Below, one piece after another: positions 9,061-20,226 of a stretch of 64,000 nucleotides of DNA. The first letter of the stretch is position 1, and each line of letters starts with the position of its first letter. A program made the translations under genes and the position numbers. The stretch is from Vanilla planifolia. Taxonomy: Eukaryota > Streptophyta > Magnoliopsida > Asparagales > Orchidaceae. Under the pieces are notes generated by a model. The model saw only the letters and a program-made list of their open reading frames with translations. It was not told the origin of the DNA and did no database searches. Where the stretch lies: assembly GCA_023846275.1 (NCBI GenBank), contig CM043872.1, positions 13,323,170 to 13,387,169 of the forward strand, given 5' to 3'.

Positions 9061-11639
9061 CAAAATTTTCTAATCTTTAAAAATATTTGACTTGACTTTC
9101 TCCCTTTCACATGATTATTATGTGGCCCCAAAGTGAGCAATAACTCCTTTCACATTTAGCCTTTTTCCAATGGTAGCCATGAATCCTTTCACATTTAGCC
9201 TTATTGAATTTTAAATTAAATAAAAGTTTAATTATTGAATTCATCACATTAAGAACTTTTTGGACAAATTTTTTAGATTTAAAACTTTTTTCATATTTAA
9301 TGTTTGAAAAAAATAGCATAGTATAATATTATTTATTTATAAACTCAAATTAGTTGCTTGTATATTTGATCAATATTTCAGAAGACTAAATTATTCAACT
9401 TTAACAATAACACTATCACTATATTATTCTCAATGATATTATGTGCATTTTTGGGATCTAAGTTTTTTTTTTGTCTTTTTTTGGAATCTCAATACTATTT
9501 TTTTAATGAAATAAATATATATTTAAATAAATTATTCTCTTAATTTATGTTGATTTTTAGGTCTCCAAAAGAATTTTGATTGTAATGAAGCAATAAATGT
9601 TATGTATTTGTCTTAGACATTACTTCTCAATGCCACAAACTTTCTGATTTTTTCAATGTAGTTTTGATTAGAATTTTTTTATCATTATTTATTTATACAA
9701 AATAAAGTTACAAATTTTATTATGTAAAACTTCATCTATAAACCAAGACAAATTATTTTTAAAAAAATATAAAATAATATGTTTATGTGCTAGATTAAAA
9801 TAATTTGGCTTAAGTAAAATGGCGCTTCATATTTCTCCCCTCCAAACAAAAGCTAACCCTCAAAATATGAGGCAACTTGTATCCATCAAAAGTTATTCTA
9901 CACCTCACAAGCTGACTAGCTGTTATGATGGCTCTAACATGCATGCTTAAACTAGCATTTTTCTCACTTTAGAAAGCAACTATCTCACTTGACCAATTCT
10001 CAAAGACCTATTCAAATTCAATTTCAACTCTTTTATCAAAAAAAAAACATTTTAACAAATTCCTCTAGAAATATAAATCTCACTTACACAAATTATGGAC
10101 GGTCTAAAGGCTTAGCTAACTTCTTTTCAATTCAAGACAACTCTAGCAAGCTTTACTCTCTTTCCTTATTAACTTGTCTCACCAGGCATAAAAATTAATA
10201 AAATTATCATAATTTTCTTTTACTTATTGTTTTTCATTCTTAGTTGGCTATTTGAATTTGCTTAATTACTCAAGCTACTTCCATGAACCTGAATAGACTT
10301 TCTCCTTAAAAGAAATAACTACTTCATAAATTCTCTTAGTTCTCTTTAGTATATGAAAAATATTTGTTCGTCAATTAACATTTATGGAGAATACAATGTT
10401 AACATTGAGAATCTCACTTCACAATCATTTTTAACATAATTCTTTGGTTTAATCTACTCAAGTACTTTTCTTTGTTATATGCTTTAGGTTGATTATAAAA
10501 TCAAGCTTTTTGTTACTAATAGATTCTTGAAGTATTTTGCAAAATTAGTTAGTCAAAGTAATGGATGTTGATGTTGAGTTAGGTCTGTGCATTTGAAGTT
10601 AGATGAAGCTTGAAGACCTTTGCTCATGGATGGCTCAACCTATAGATCATAAAGTTGTGAAGAAAAGCTCTTTGTGGCATGGGTAAAACACATGAAACTA
10701 ATCATTTTCTATAACTACTGCGGTTAACATGCTAAACATTTTTTTGAAGTGGTACATAAGACTTGGTTAACTCATGCATGTAATTTAATGACATATTTTT
10801 ATCATTGATCCTAGAGTTATATCAGAACTTGAATAATTTAGGATGTTTAAGGTAATGAAATCAAGTTTAAAATAAGGTATAAGCTTCATTATCTTATGAT
10901 TATATGATACGATGGTTAATATCGTAATTGTATAATCTATTTTTAGGATTAAAGTATTTGTTAACTTGAAGTTATTATGACATATTATAGGTATAATGGT
11001 TCTATCTTATAAGTTTACTTACTAATTGGACTAAGAATAAATAGTGTAATTATACAAGGTATCTTTCTTGTATGAATTTTGTTTGTATTTTGAGAGTTGA
11101 GTAATCATTAGTATTATATTAGTACAAAGTTTGCTTCATATGAGTATGACATTTATTTTCTCTAAGAATCTAACTCATATATAAGCACTAATGTGGTCAA
11201 GTATGTATAATGTATCTATCATATTGAGACTACCATATGACTAACTTAAAATATGAAACTGTGGATTGGTCGTTCAACCAATCATCCTTATATAAATCCA
11301 AGCTCTGCTTTATAGTATTTATAATAGTTACAGTGAAGTTGTATGGAATAAGGAGCCAAATACTAATCTTTAAAGCCCAATGTACCCTTTCACAAGAAAA
11401 GAGTTGAATTTTATATCATAAAAAATTATGAGTTTGAGATTATTTATTACTAATGAAAGGCCAATTTTGTAACATATGTATTTAGTTACAAAGCTAGTTT
11501 AAATAGCTTGATTACTAGCTTTAAAGAGGTTTAGTTGATCATAGAAATGAATTTTATTATTGAATGTAATATTATTACCTAATAGAAGAAATTCTTATTT
11601 TTAATTATTTCTAGTAGATTAAGTGCACGATGTGAAAGA

Positions 11640-12304
11640 GGTTTAAGATAGGATGACAACATCTAATAAATTAAGGCTAAATTTTCTAAATGAAAAGAGA
11701 CTAGCTTCAATAAAAATAAAGATGAAGTCTTATTCTATAAAAATAGAATGTACATTCCATCAATTGAGAAATGCAAATAAATCTTAATGAAAGAATCTCA
11801 TTGGTCTAGATATGCTATAATACATGAATGATAAAAATGTATTAGGATATGAAGCAAAATATTTTATGGCCTATCATGAATCAAGATGTAAATGACTATA
11901 TGAGCAAGTGCTTGATATGCTAACAATTAAAATGTTAGCAATAAAGACTGAGTGGTCTACTACAACCACTCTCTATTCCTACAAGAAATTGAGATGATAT
12001 ATCATTATACTTTGTTGTGGGTTTGACCAAAACTAGCTAAGGATATGATACTATATATTCTTATGCAGTGCAATATAATCCATAACTTACAAAAAATTAA
12101 ACCAAATTTGAGCCATGTGGAAAAACCAATAAGAATTTTAATAAAAAAATTAAAAAATTAAGAGGGATATCTATTCTTATGTTTAACGTGTTGTGGAGGA
12201 ATAAATGTAAATGAGAAGTAACATGAGAGCTAAACAAGAAGATGATCAAATGACACATTAAGTTATCTTGAATTTTAAAAATGAAATTCTTATAAAGGGA
12301 GAAT
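11640..12304 (+). pseudogene. Tekay/Del chromovirus relic C: integrase and chromodomain end
   Basis: Reading across stops and frameshifts gives the start of a Tekay-type integrase (DEVLFYKNRMYIPS, then KESHWSRYAI, near 11705-11810), a FYGLS segment matching the usual FYWPGM, and a run matching the zinc-finger end and the LQPLPIP region (~11930-12010). A chromodomain-like end follows: EKPIRILI (~12120) and VLWRN with ELNKKM (~12187-12240). The purine-rich AAAGGGAGAA at 12295-12304 is placed as a polypurine tract, and AAACATCAC just after it resembles the TGTAACATCCC-type LTR start. Gag, protease and RT are not seen upstream, so this is a truncated copy. It cannot be expressed. Confidence 0.65.
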
Positions 12305-12305
12305 T

Positions 12306-12619
12306 TAAAACATCACAAGCTCTTGTACACTTGTAATTGATTGGCACATTTCAAACTTTTTGACTTAAATATGATTATAAAAATAATAAAAAATTTGGAA
12401 TAATAGGTATATTAAATGCCAAATCTAGTAAAAAAAGGTTTAAATAATATATAAAAACACAGTTTGATGAGTAGCTACATAAAAATTTATCTAAGATAAT
12501 TTGTAAGTCATTTAACATGACAAGTATAAGAAATAACAATTCATATGTATATAATATTAAATAAATAGTTAAATAAGGTATATTATTTACCCTTTTATTT
12601 CTTATCTAATTATTGGGGA

Positions 12620-12655
<36 letters not shown>

Positions 12656-14325
12656 TGTGTGTGTGCACAAAAAAGAAGACAAGAAAGGGAAAGTTTTGCT
12701 AGCAAATTTAGATGTCAAGGAAGAGATCACTTAAAGAGGAGATCTTGAGAAGGAGAGTTATGAATCATCAAAGAAAATCCTCTTCTTATGCCTCATTTGC
12801 ATTTTTGGGTCTAACGAGATCTAGAAAACTGATATGCAAACTAAGGGCAAGTTCATGAAAATAAAGAATCCAAAATACTAATCTCTAGAGCCATTAGTAT
12901 GAAATAACATTCATACTTTTATAAGAAAAATTATTTTGTAAGAAATGTTGAAACCTCACGAGGTTATTGGACAATCTAATTAAAAGATCAAATGATCTGA
13001 TAATAAGAAGAGGAAATAGAGAGTATATGTCAGGTGCTCATTAGATTGTCTAATGATCATCTAATAGGAATTAAATGATCTAATGAAAGAAAATTAAATG
13101 GTGTAACAAAGTGGGAAAAGTTTATAAAAGTTGATGTACAATTTATAATCTTTAAGTTTTGGACTTGAGAAGATTACATGATTGGATGGAAAGAGAAGTT
13201 CTAATGGAAGCCCGGAGTGTCATAAATAGATGATCAAATTTATGCTACATGCATCTCATATGTATCATATAGTCATCAACTGGTTTGATGAAAGTGGATT
13301 AGATGATCCAATGTGTAGTGAATGGTTTAATCGAAGCTTAGGAGCTATCAAAATGTGCATTAGATGCACATCAAATTATCTATTAAGAATGATGAGATCA
13401 ATTGATTGTCATTTGATGGTCTAATTAGAGTGAAACAAAATTAAACTCTACAAGTCCAATGGGTTTACATGATGCAATTAACATAGTAGGTATAAAATAT
13501 TAAATCTATGATAGAATTATGATGTAAACTATGTGTATCATTGCGTGGCAAGAAAGAGAGAAAGGAAGAAATTAAATACCAACTCTTTTGATATTGAGAT
13601 GGGCATCTTAGCACTTTGTATGATTGTATGTCTGATGTATTGATGCATCATTGAGTGTTGATTTGATTTTGATCATATGAGGTGTTGTTATGTTATATTA
13701 TTTCATATATTATATGTTTATTATGATATTATATGATGAGCTTGATGTGATTATGCTATGCAATTTAATGAATACATGCATGATTAAGCATGTATTATAA
13801 TGCCCTAAATATATCAATAATAATAACTTTGACTAGTATTGTAACATCATTGTATTAAGGTATTTGGTTTATGAGACAAATAATTTAATTTTTTTTAACT
13901 TCTAGTAAAACTTGGTAAATCTTGTTGGAAAATAAAATATTTTAAAATATTAAAATAAAAAATATTTTAGATAAATCTGATTAAGATGGTTATAACTATT
14001 TTGCTTCTATCTTATTTAGAATCTAGTTAGAATTATTATGAATTGTTAAAATTTAAATATTAAATAATATTAGTTAATTACTCAATATACTAAATTAAAA
14101 ACTTAGTTCTAATATTCCTCTTCTCTATTGACTTCCTTATTGCCTTAAAAAGGATTTTCTTTTCCCTCGCCCATCCATGTGGTGTACCAAGAGAAGGAAA
14201 AAGAGAGAGTTTGGCAAATTTGAAATCCTAATTTCATATAATCTCTTAATTGTCTCTTGACTAGTGAAGCCTTGCTTGAGCCTCCATCAAAACCTCACCA
14301 TTTCGCTACCTCTTTCAGGTGATTG
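12306..14325 (+). other. Possible 3' LTR of relic C, otherwise featureless
   Basis: This follows the polypurine-like tract of relic C and has no supportable gene. It holds a compound microsatellite (12621-12665) and a patch at 12960-13440 with many repeated GATCTAATGA/TTAGATG words. Just left of 14326 is pyrimidine-rich sequence (14280-14317). The LTR identity rests only on position, because no second copy for comparison was found. Confidence 0.3.
12621..12665. repeat. Compound microsatellite (TA)n(GA)n(GT)n
   Basis: Uninterrupted TA, then GA, then GT dinucleotide runs succeed each other directly. It is useful as a polymorphic marker. Confidence 0.95.
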
Positions 14326-14893
14326 TGTCAAGCCCCCACTTAACCAAATACCATTATATAACAATATTATCATAAATTTGCTTATCTGTTACATCAAGTG
14401 AGGACAAATAACCAAAAATCAAAGGTGGGGACCCGACGGTAAGACAAACACACACTCTAAAATTCGCAATATATATAAACACGAACATGTTTTTATAATA
14501 ATCGCACCAACCCCTCCCTTTGTTTTACACATCTCGTGAAAATGGTTCTTTTGTAGCAGTACCATTCCCATCTCTCGGTGCAGTGGTTTCATGACCTGTG
14601 ATGTAAGCACTAAATGAGATTTTATATATCTCAGTAGATAATTCCACATAGTTAACCAAGTAAATAAAAAGGCATAACAAAATTCCATAAACAATAAAGA
14701 TGAATCATATGCATCAAGCTAAAATCATACCATATGTCATCTATATAAGGTAATGTCAAATGAAAACCATAAAGAAATGCAAGTTCCTTATATAGTGTGT
14801 TATTACCGGGCCCAATTCCCTTTGACGTATTATCCTCTGGATCCAATCATCATCAATAAATGACCTCCAGCCGACATCCAACCAAACACATAA

Positions 14894-15149
14894 CACTAGG
14901 CAGATATCTGATCCGAAGATCGATACCCTGCAACACATGCTGGGCCTAGTGCCACCAGGCAGGTATGGTACAATACCCTACAACACATGCTGGGCCTGGT
15001 GTAAATCTTCATGGAGTCATAGCATATAATACCAGGCAGATATCTGATCCGAAAATCGATACCCTGCGACACACGCTGGGCCTGGTATAAACACTAGGCA
15101 GATATCTGATCCGAAGATCGATACCCTGCAACACATGCTGGGCCTAGTG
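14894..15149. repeat. Four hairpin units with compensating arms
   Basis: Units lie at 14894-14951, 14953-15001, 15030-15087 and 15092-15149 (58, 49, 58 and 58 bases). Each starts and ends with an exact inverted arm: CACTAGGC/GCCTAGTG in units 1 and 4, CACCAGGC/GCCTGGTG in unit 2, TACCAGGC/GCCTGGTA in unit 3. Inside units 1 and 4, TATC-T-GATC pairs with GATC-GATA around a CGAA loop; unit 3 loses one loop-closing pair. Unit 2 has a different inner stem, GGTAT with ATACC. A conserved AACACA(T/C)GCTGG follows the inner stem in all four. The array lies in the part of the LTR expected to be transcribed. Confidence 0.9.
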
Positions 15150-15571
15150 GTGAGGATAATGTTCTCTGGGAATCCATTTTTTTTACTATCATTTCCAATC
15201 ATAAGTACAAACAAGTATGCCATATCAAAAGACCTTTCATGCCATATTATTTCATCCCTTTCTTTAGCATATTATATCATTTTCTTTCTTTCCATGTTAT
15301 TTCTTCTTTTTTTTTTCTAATTATCATACCAATGCATAAGTAACAACAAAAACATCATGTTTTCCTTTACAATATGCAACATTTAAAACACCATGTGATA
15401 GTAATAAAACCATGTAAAACATATAATACTGTGCTACATCACAGGGTTAGGAAATTATCTACCTGAATTTGCTGTACCAACCGTCTTACTCACTTCTGTT
15501 TCTTCTTGACGTCCTACAAGCCCGTAAAATACAAAAATAATTAATTTAAATATGCTTATTAGTCAATAATT

Positions 15572-15715
15572 GCTTTCTAAAAGCTTTCCCAAACACACCC
15601 CAAAATAAATCCCAAAAGATGGGCTTACGCAGCACTGAACCGCCCGCTGGACCGCGCGCGCACGCTCGGCGCTGGACCGCTCGCACAGAAAAGCTTTCTA
15701 AAAGCTTTTCCAAAC
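15572..15715. repeat. 23-bp direct repeats 121 bp apart inside the solo LTR
   Basis: GCTTTCTAAAAGCTTT begins at 15572 and 15693, and similarity runs 23 bases with one mismatch. The copies bracket a GC-rich stretch in which GCTGGACCG recurs. The repeat itself contains the palindrome AAAGCTTT. This may mark a segmental duplication or insertion in the LTR leader. Confidence 0.8.
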
Positions 15716-16193
15716 GGCATTTTTCCCCAAAATTTTCTTTCGTGGTGCTGGACCGCCTGCTCCCAGTGCGCCGGTTCAGCAGGGCGGCCCGGTCCGAGGC
15801 TTGGACCGATTCTCGCCTTCGCGTCTCTTTCCTGTGCGTCCGGCGAAATCGAAAGATTTCATCGGCGCTGGACTGGCCAGTTCACGCGCTGAACCAGTCG
15901 AAACCGGCTCGACTTCCACCCTCTCGGTCTCCGCCGCTCACCGGAAAGCTTTACACAACCCCGAAGACGTAGCAAAATTTTCTTACCTTACGTATCTTCG
16001 CCGGCCATCACTGTTGCAGGCCGGAAATTCCTCGAAAAGCACGGCGGCGACTGCCAAAATCTAGTCCCTAAGGAATTCTCGCCGCAGTCACTGTTGCAGA
16101 ACCTCGCACTCCGGCAATTCTCCTCGCAGTCGCATGCAGTCGCAATTCTTCGCAAATGTGGTTTTATTTATTTTTTTAACTCACCTGGATCAG

Positions 16194-16201
16194 GTTTATA
16201 G
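16194..16201 (-). promoter_or_regulatory. TATA-like box of the minus-strand solo LTR
   Basis: CTATAAAC on the minus strand lies ~290 bases after the LTR start and upstream of a GC-rich leader, a plausible core promoter position. There is no direct evidence of transcription. Confidence 0.45.
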
Positions 16202-16491
16202 CCACGGTCGAACCGACTTGCCCGTTCGTGAACCACAGTTTTGCATAAAATCCCTTCTAAATTGGGTATTTGCAAATATATCCTTCGCCAAATCGAATTT
16301 GAACTATGCTGACATTTAAGAATTACAAATCTATCCTCCACATTACAAATTTATCCCAAATCTTTAAAAATTCATAATTTATGCATTAGAGCTCCGAAAA
16401 TTACAAATTAAACATCGTTGGATTCGTCTCACAGAGCTCTTTCTATAAAAAAATATAAAAATACAAATAAGAGAAAACTAGGGCTGTTACA

Positions 16492-17388
16492 TTATGGAAA
16501 ACCTTAGCTTTGCTTTCTATTATCACATTGAAGGTAGGATCTTATATAGGGGGTCATCTCTTAATTTCCTAGCTTAAACAACATCTTGTGCAATGCATTT
16601 TCACAACACCTTGTTCATGCTATTTTTTTAGTTGAGCTTATTCATTGATTATGACCATTCCTTTTGCTAATTTCCCAAAAGCTACACTTTATTCTTGTTA
16701 TCTCTTGTTTATTTGAAGTTGATAGGGTGGGAAAGAGTAAGATTAGGCACAAGAATAGTAAATTTTAAGGGAAGAAACTAAGAGAGAAAGAGAAGAAATC
16801 ACATAAAAATTTTTAGATATGTGATTTTATTCAATATAATATTGTATGTATGGTGAGTAGTGGCATGATAAGCTATAAATTAATTGATTTTATATAATGT
16901 TTTAGTATTAACATGTGATAGGTGAGGTAAATTAAACTTAGTAATTATATTGAATATGTAATCATTCTTTTTGTGTTATTATGTGCAAAAGTTAATATGT
17001 ATTGTTTGCTATGTTAAGCTTTAAAATATGTAATTTGCTATTATAATTCTTATTTTGATTATATAATTATATGTTAAAAGGTTACAAATGTAATGTTTAT
17101 TAGAGTTATTGTTAAAGAATGCTAATATTATGTTTTTAATATATTAATTATTGTTATAGCATGAAAATGGATTTTTTAGCTTTGTCTTATATGTAAATAA
17201 TGATAAGATATTCAAAGTAGTAAAATTATAATAAAAAATTATGAAAATTATAAAAAAATGATATATTATATGAGATAAATGATGATGAAAAATAGTTTTT
17301 TTAACCAATTCAGAAGTGATGTGCTATGAATATGATGATGAGACTTGGGTTAGTTGAGTTTCACTAATCACTATCAAGATGAGTTATA
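16492..17388. other. AT-rich spacer between solo LTR and element A
   Basis: No gene or recognised element was seen. It may be older repeat sequence into which the two flanking elements inserted. Confidence 0.5.
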
Positions 17389-20212
17389 TGACATTCCAAA
17401 CTCATGATTTGTAAAATTGTATATATGATGAACTTAGATAATTGAGAATATAACACTAATATTTTGATAAAAAAATTGATATTTTGAAATTTAATTATGT
17501 CAAAATAAAGTAATAATTTTTTATAACATCTTAAAAAAGTGTGTTAATTTACATATGAATTTAAAATTTTAAATTGAGCATCATTTTTGAAAGAGCTCAT
17601 TGATCGAAATCCAATGATTCTTATGTTATAATTTTTGGAGACTAAGTGTATTTATTATGAGTTTTTGAAGCTAAAGAGATAATTGATTTAATTATAAACT
17701 TTATTGTGTTTGATCGAGGTGATAAGTTAGATATTTTTAGGTTAAGCTAACCACCTTGTTGTTGGATAAGGATAAAAGCTTTTAAGATGATAGTTAATCT
17801 ATGAAAGAAGGAAATCAAGTACAATAAAAAGGGAAGAAAAAGAGAAGCAAAGCAAAAAGGAAAGATTCAACTATGAAGAAAATGAAGAAGAAGAGGAAAT
17901 AAGAAGGTGATAATAAGGAGAGCGTGAAAAATATAAAAGAACTACTATTGTAAAGGGTTATTATTACTAAGAAGTACTTATAGTAATCAAAGTAAGAGAA
18001 AGAAAATTATAAAAATAGCAAAGGAAAGATGTTTTTGTTCTTATTGTATTGGGAAAATAAAAAAAAGAGCAAAGAAAGAATGTTTAGCAAAAAGAGTGCC
18101 ACTAGTTCTGTTTTAGTAATTAAAAGTTAGAGTTAAGTTTAGTACAACACAATACAATAAAGGAGAGTAACAAAGCTAATAGAAAGAGAAAGAAATAAGG
18201 AGCATAGCTACTTCTACAAATCAAAGAGTAAGATAAGAAACAACTATTGCAACAAAGCAAAACAGAGAAAATAGAGAGAAAAAAACAAGGCAACTATATT
18301 AAAGGAAGTAGCTTAAAGAGATTTTGAAGTATTTGAGTTGCAACAACAATGAGAAAATTGAGTAAGATTAGTTCATAAATAGAATTTCATCTAACTTTGC
18401 TATAGTTTTTACTCTAAATTTAGTAAATCTTTGGGCTTCTATTTTAATCTAAGATCCTTGTATGCAAGAAGTGAAGTAGTTAGGAATCTATATTGAAAGA
18501 AGTGAATGGTACATTAAATGGATGTATTGTATATCAACCTTCAACATACTATATATTGAGTCGAAGTAGTGTATATTGAAGCTAATAGATAGTCCATCAA
18601 CGGATGGTCTATTGCTCTTGGACATACGGTATACTTCATGTTTGAGCTATTTGATTTGTGAAAAATGTATTATTTATAAAGTTAGCTAAATGAGAAATGG
18701 AGAACATCTTATAGATAGAAAAAGGAACATATTATAATGGATATGTCTATGATTTTCATTGTATAAGGAGCCAAGGAAAAGAAATATTGGAAAAAAAATA
18801 AGGCTAAGAAGAGTAAGTAGATAAATCAAAATAAATGTGATGAAGTTTTATTATTATTATTTACCCTTAAAACATGCATTGATATGAACATATGACTTGG
18901 CATTTTTATATTATACATTTATGTTCTCATATAGTAAAATATTTGAATAGCATATAACTTTTTAATATGCTATGATATATGATGTATTCATATTTTTATT
19001 ATACCTAATTTGTACGAGTATATTAGAACATACAAGAGGAAAATGAGAAAGGAAAGTGAAAAAGAAAATAAGAATGATAAAAAGGGAAAGAAAATATCTG
19101 ATATGATGTTAAGCCTTATGTTGCATATTATATATGATAGTGTTATGGTATAACATGAGTATATGATATGTTAAAAGTTATATGAGTCTTATATTGTACA
19201 CTTATTAAAATGTTGATTGAATATGATTATGTGTTATTATATGATAATATGGATGGTAATATGGTAAATGAAAATAGGGTTTTGCACTTAACATTATCCT
19301 ATAATTAATTTATATATTAGATGACCTTTCTAGTCATTGTTAGAACTTTGATACAGAGTTATATAACTACAGGTATTTGATTATGCATAGATACAAAATG
19401 ATCATCATAGCACTATAAGTGTAGGGTTTGATTAGGTGTGGACTATTAGTCTATACTAAGATATATTATCAATTAATTATAATCGATTTGTGCCTATGAG
19501 CAGAGGTCATGATATTATGAGATAATATATGGTGATAAAATGAGATAATTATTATATCTAAAAATTAGGGCCCTTTAATAAAAAAAGTGAGAAAATGATA
19601 AATGGAATAAAGGAAATGAGCATGAAGTATGAGACAATGCATTACCATAACATAAAAAAATAAATTAGATATATGTTAATATGCCTGAATAATACTAAAG
19701 GAATTTAGTTATATCTTTTGTGTCATATTTTACACAAATATCTTAATACACTAATTGATTGTTTTACATGCTTACTTCATAGATTCTCTTAATACTCTTT
19801 TTTTATTATAAGCTTATCGTGTTACTAATTTCTAATGATACACAAAAATTCTTATTATAAAAATTTATTTACTAGAGTTTTTAAAGCTTATTACTTACAT
19901 TATAGCACATGTCACAAATGCATTGAGTGGAGGATCAAGGTGACATGTGGCATTTCTTCTAAAGATATTGGTTTGTATGGTGAGATGGGTTGAGATGTTA
20001 CATATTGTGTCTTCTCATGCTTTTTCAGTTTTATGCACATGCATATCTTTTTATAATTTTATGATTATGAAAATATTTTAAAAAATATTATTTTTTATTA
20101 TTCCTCTTCTGAGTGGTTTATTAATGTCCCCCATCTTAATTATACTCGAATATATCTTGATATTATATTATTTTATGTGTTATGAGATAAAAAAACAAGA
20201 AGGGCATGATAT
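17389..20212 (+). repeat. 5' LTR of element A
   Basis: It starts TGACATTCC and ends just before the PBS. Shared landmarks with the 3' LTR include GTCAAAATAAAG (17499 and 25408), TATAACATCTTAAAAA (17522 and 25431), AAGCTAACCA (17744 and 25649), a purine-rich stretch (17820-17900 and 25725-25790), and GTACATTGAAGTTGATGG-type sequence (18575 and 28840). At ~2.8 kb it is long, as is usual for Tekay LTRs. Confidence 0.7.
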
Positions 20213-20214
20213 GA

Positions 20215-20226
20215 TGGTATCAAAGT
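20215..20226 (+). other. Primer-binding site of element A
   Basis: TGGTATCAAAGT differs by two bases from TGGTATCAGAGC, the usual complement of the plant initiator tRNA-Met 3' end. It lies directly after the proposed 5' LTR end. Confidence 0.65.

Larger units (their letters stand above)
5962..11639. other. AT-rich sequence without a supportable gene
   Basis: All open frames here are short, AT-driven and often mirrored on the other strand (for example 7209-7475 plus against 7235-7465 minus). Local features are a 45-bp tandem duplication (6401-6490), a pyrimidine tract (8908-9060), two copies of a 19-base sequence 39 bases apart (9145-9163 and 9184-9202), and a patch at 8460-8600 with repeated TTTGATT/AATCAAA words. 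The region is probably decayed repeats, but no family could be named. Confidence 0.6.
14326..16491 (-). mobile_element. Solo LTR, Tekay/Del-like, minus strand
   Basis: Read on the minus strand the segment begins TGTAACAGCCC at 16491, the start typical of Del/Tekay LTRs, and ends near ...GGGGGCTTGACA at 14326. A TATA-like CTATAAAC lies ~290 bases in (16194-16201). It is followed by a GC-rich leader (15600-16110) with repeated CGGTCCAGC words, and near the far end by the hairpin array (14894-15149). No PBS is found inside the left edge and no polypurine tract outside the right edge, and no second copy was found, so it is called solo. Five-base flanks TTGTG (14323-14327) and TTATG (16492-16496) nearly match but would require the left edge to shift by two bases. 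Composition differs sharply from its surroundings. Confidence 0.65.

Noticed and set aside
14894..15149. Hairpin units as miniature CACTA transposons, because two start CACTA and end TAGTG
   Set aside because: Units are only 49-58 bases, flanks show no 3-bp target duplications, and other units have CACCA or TACCA ends; a shared hairpin is the simpler description.
14419..15223. Minus-strand frames with a repeated CCRVSIFGSDICLV peptide
   Set aside because: The peptide repeat is just the hairpin array translated; no start, length or family supports a gene.
15619..16064. Open frames of 117 and 87 codons in the GC-rich block
   Set aside because: They fall inside the solo LTR leader, overlap in different frames and match no family; openness is explained by GC content.
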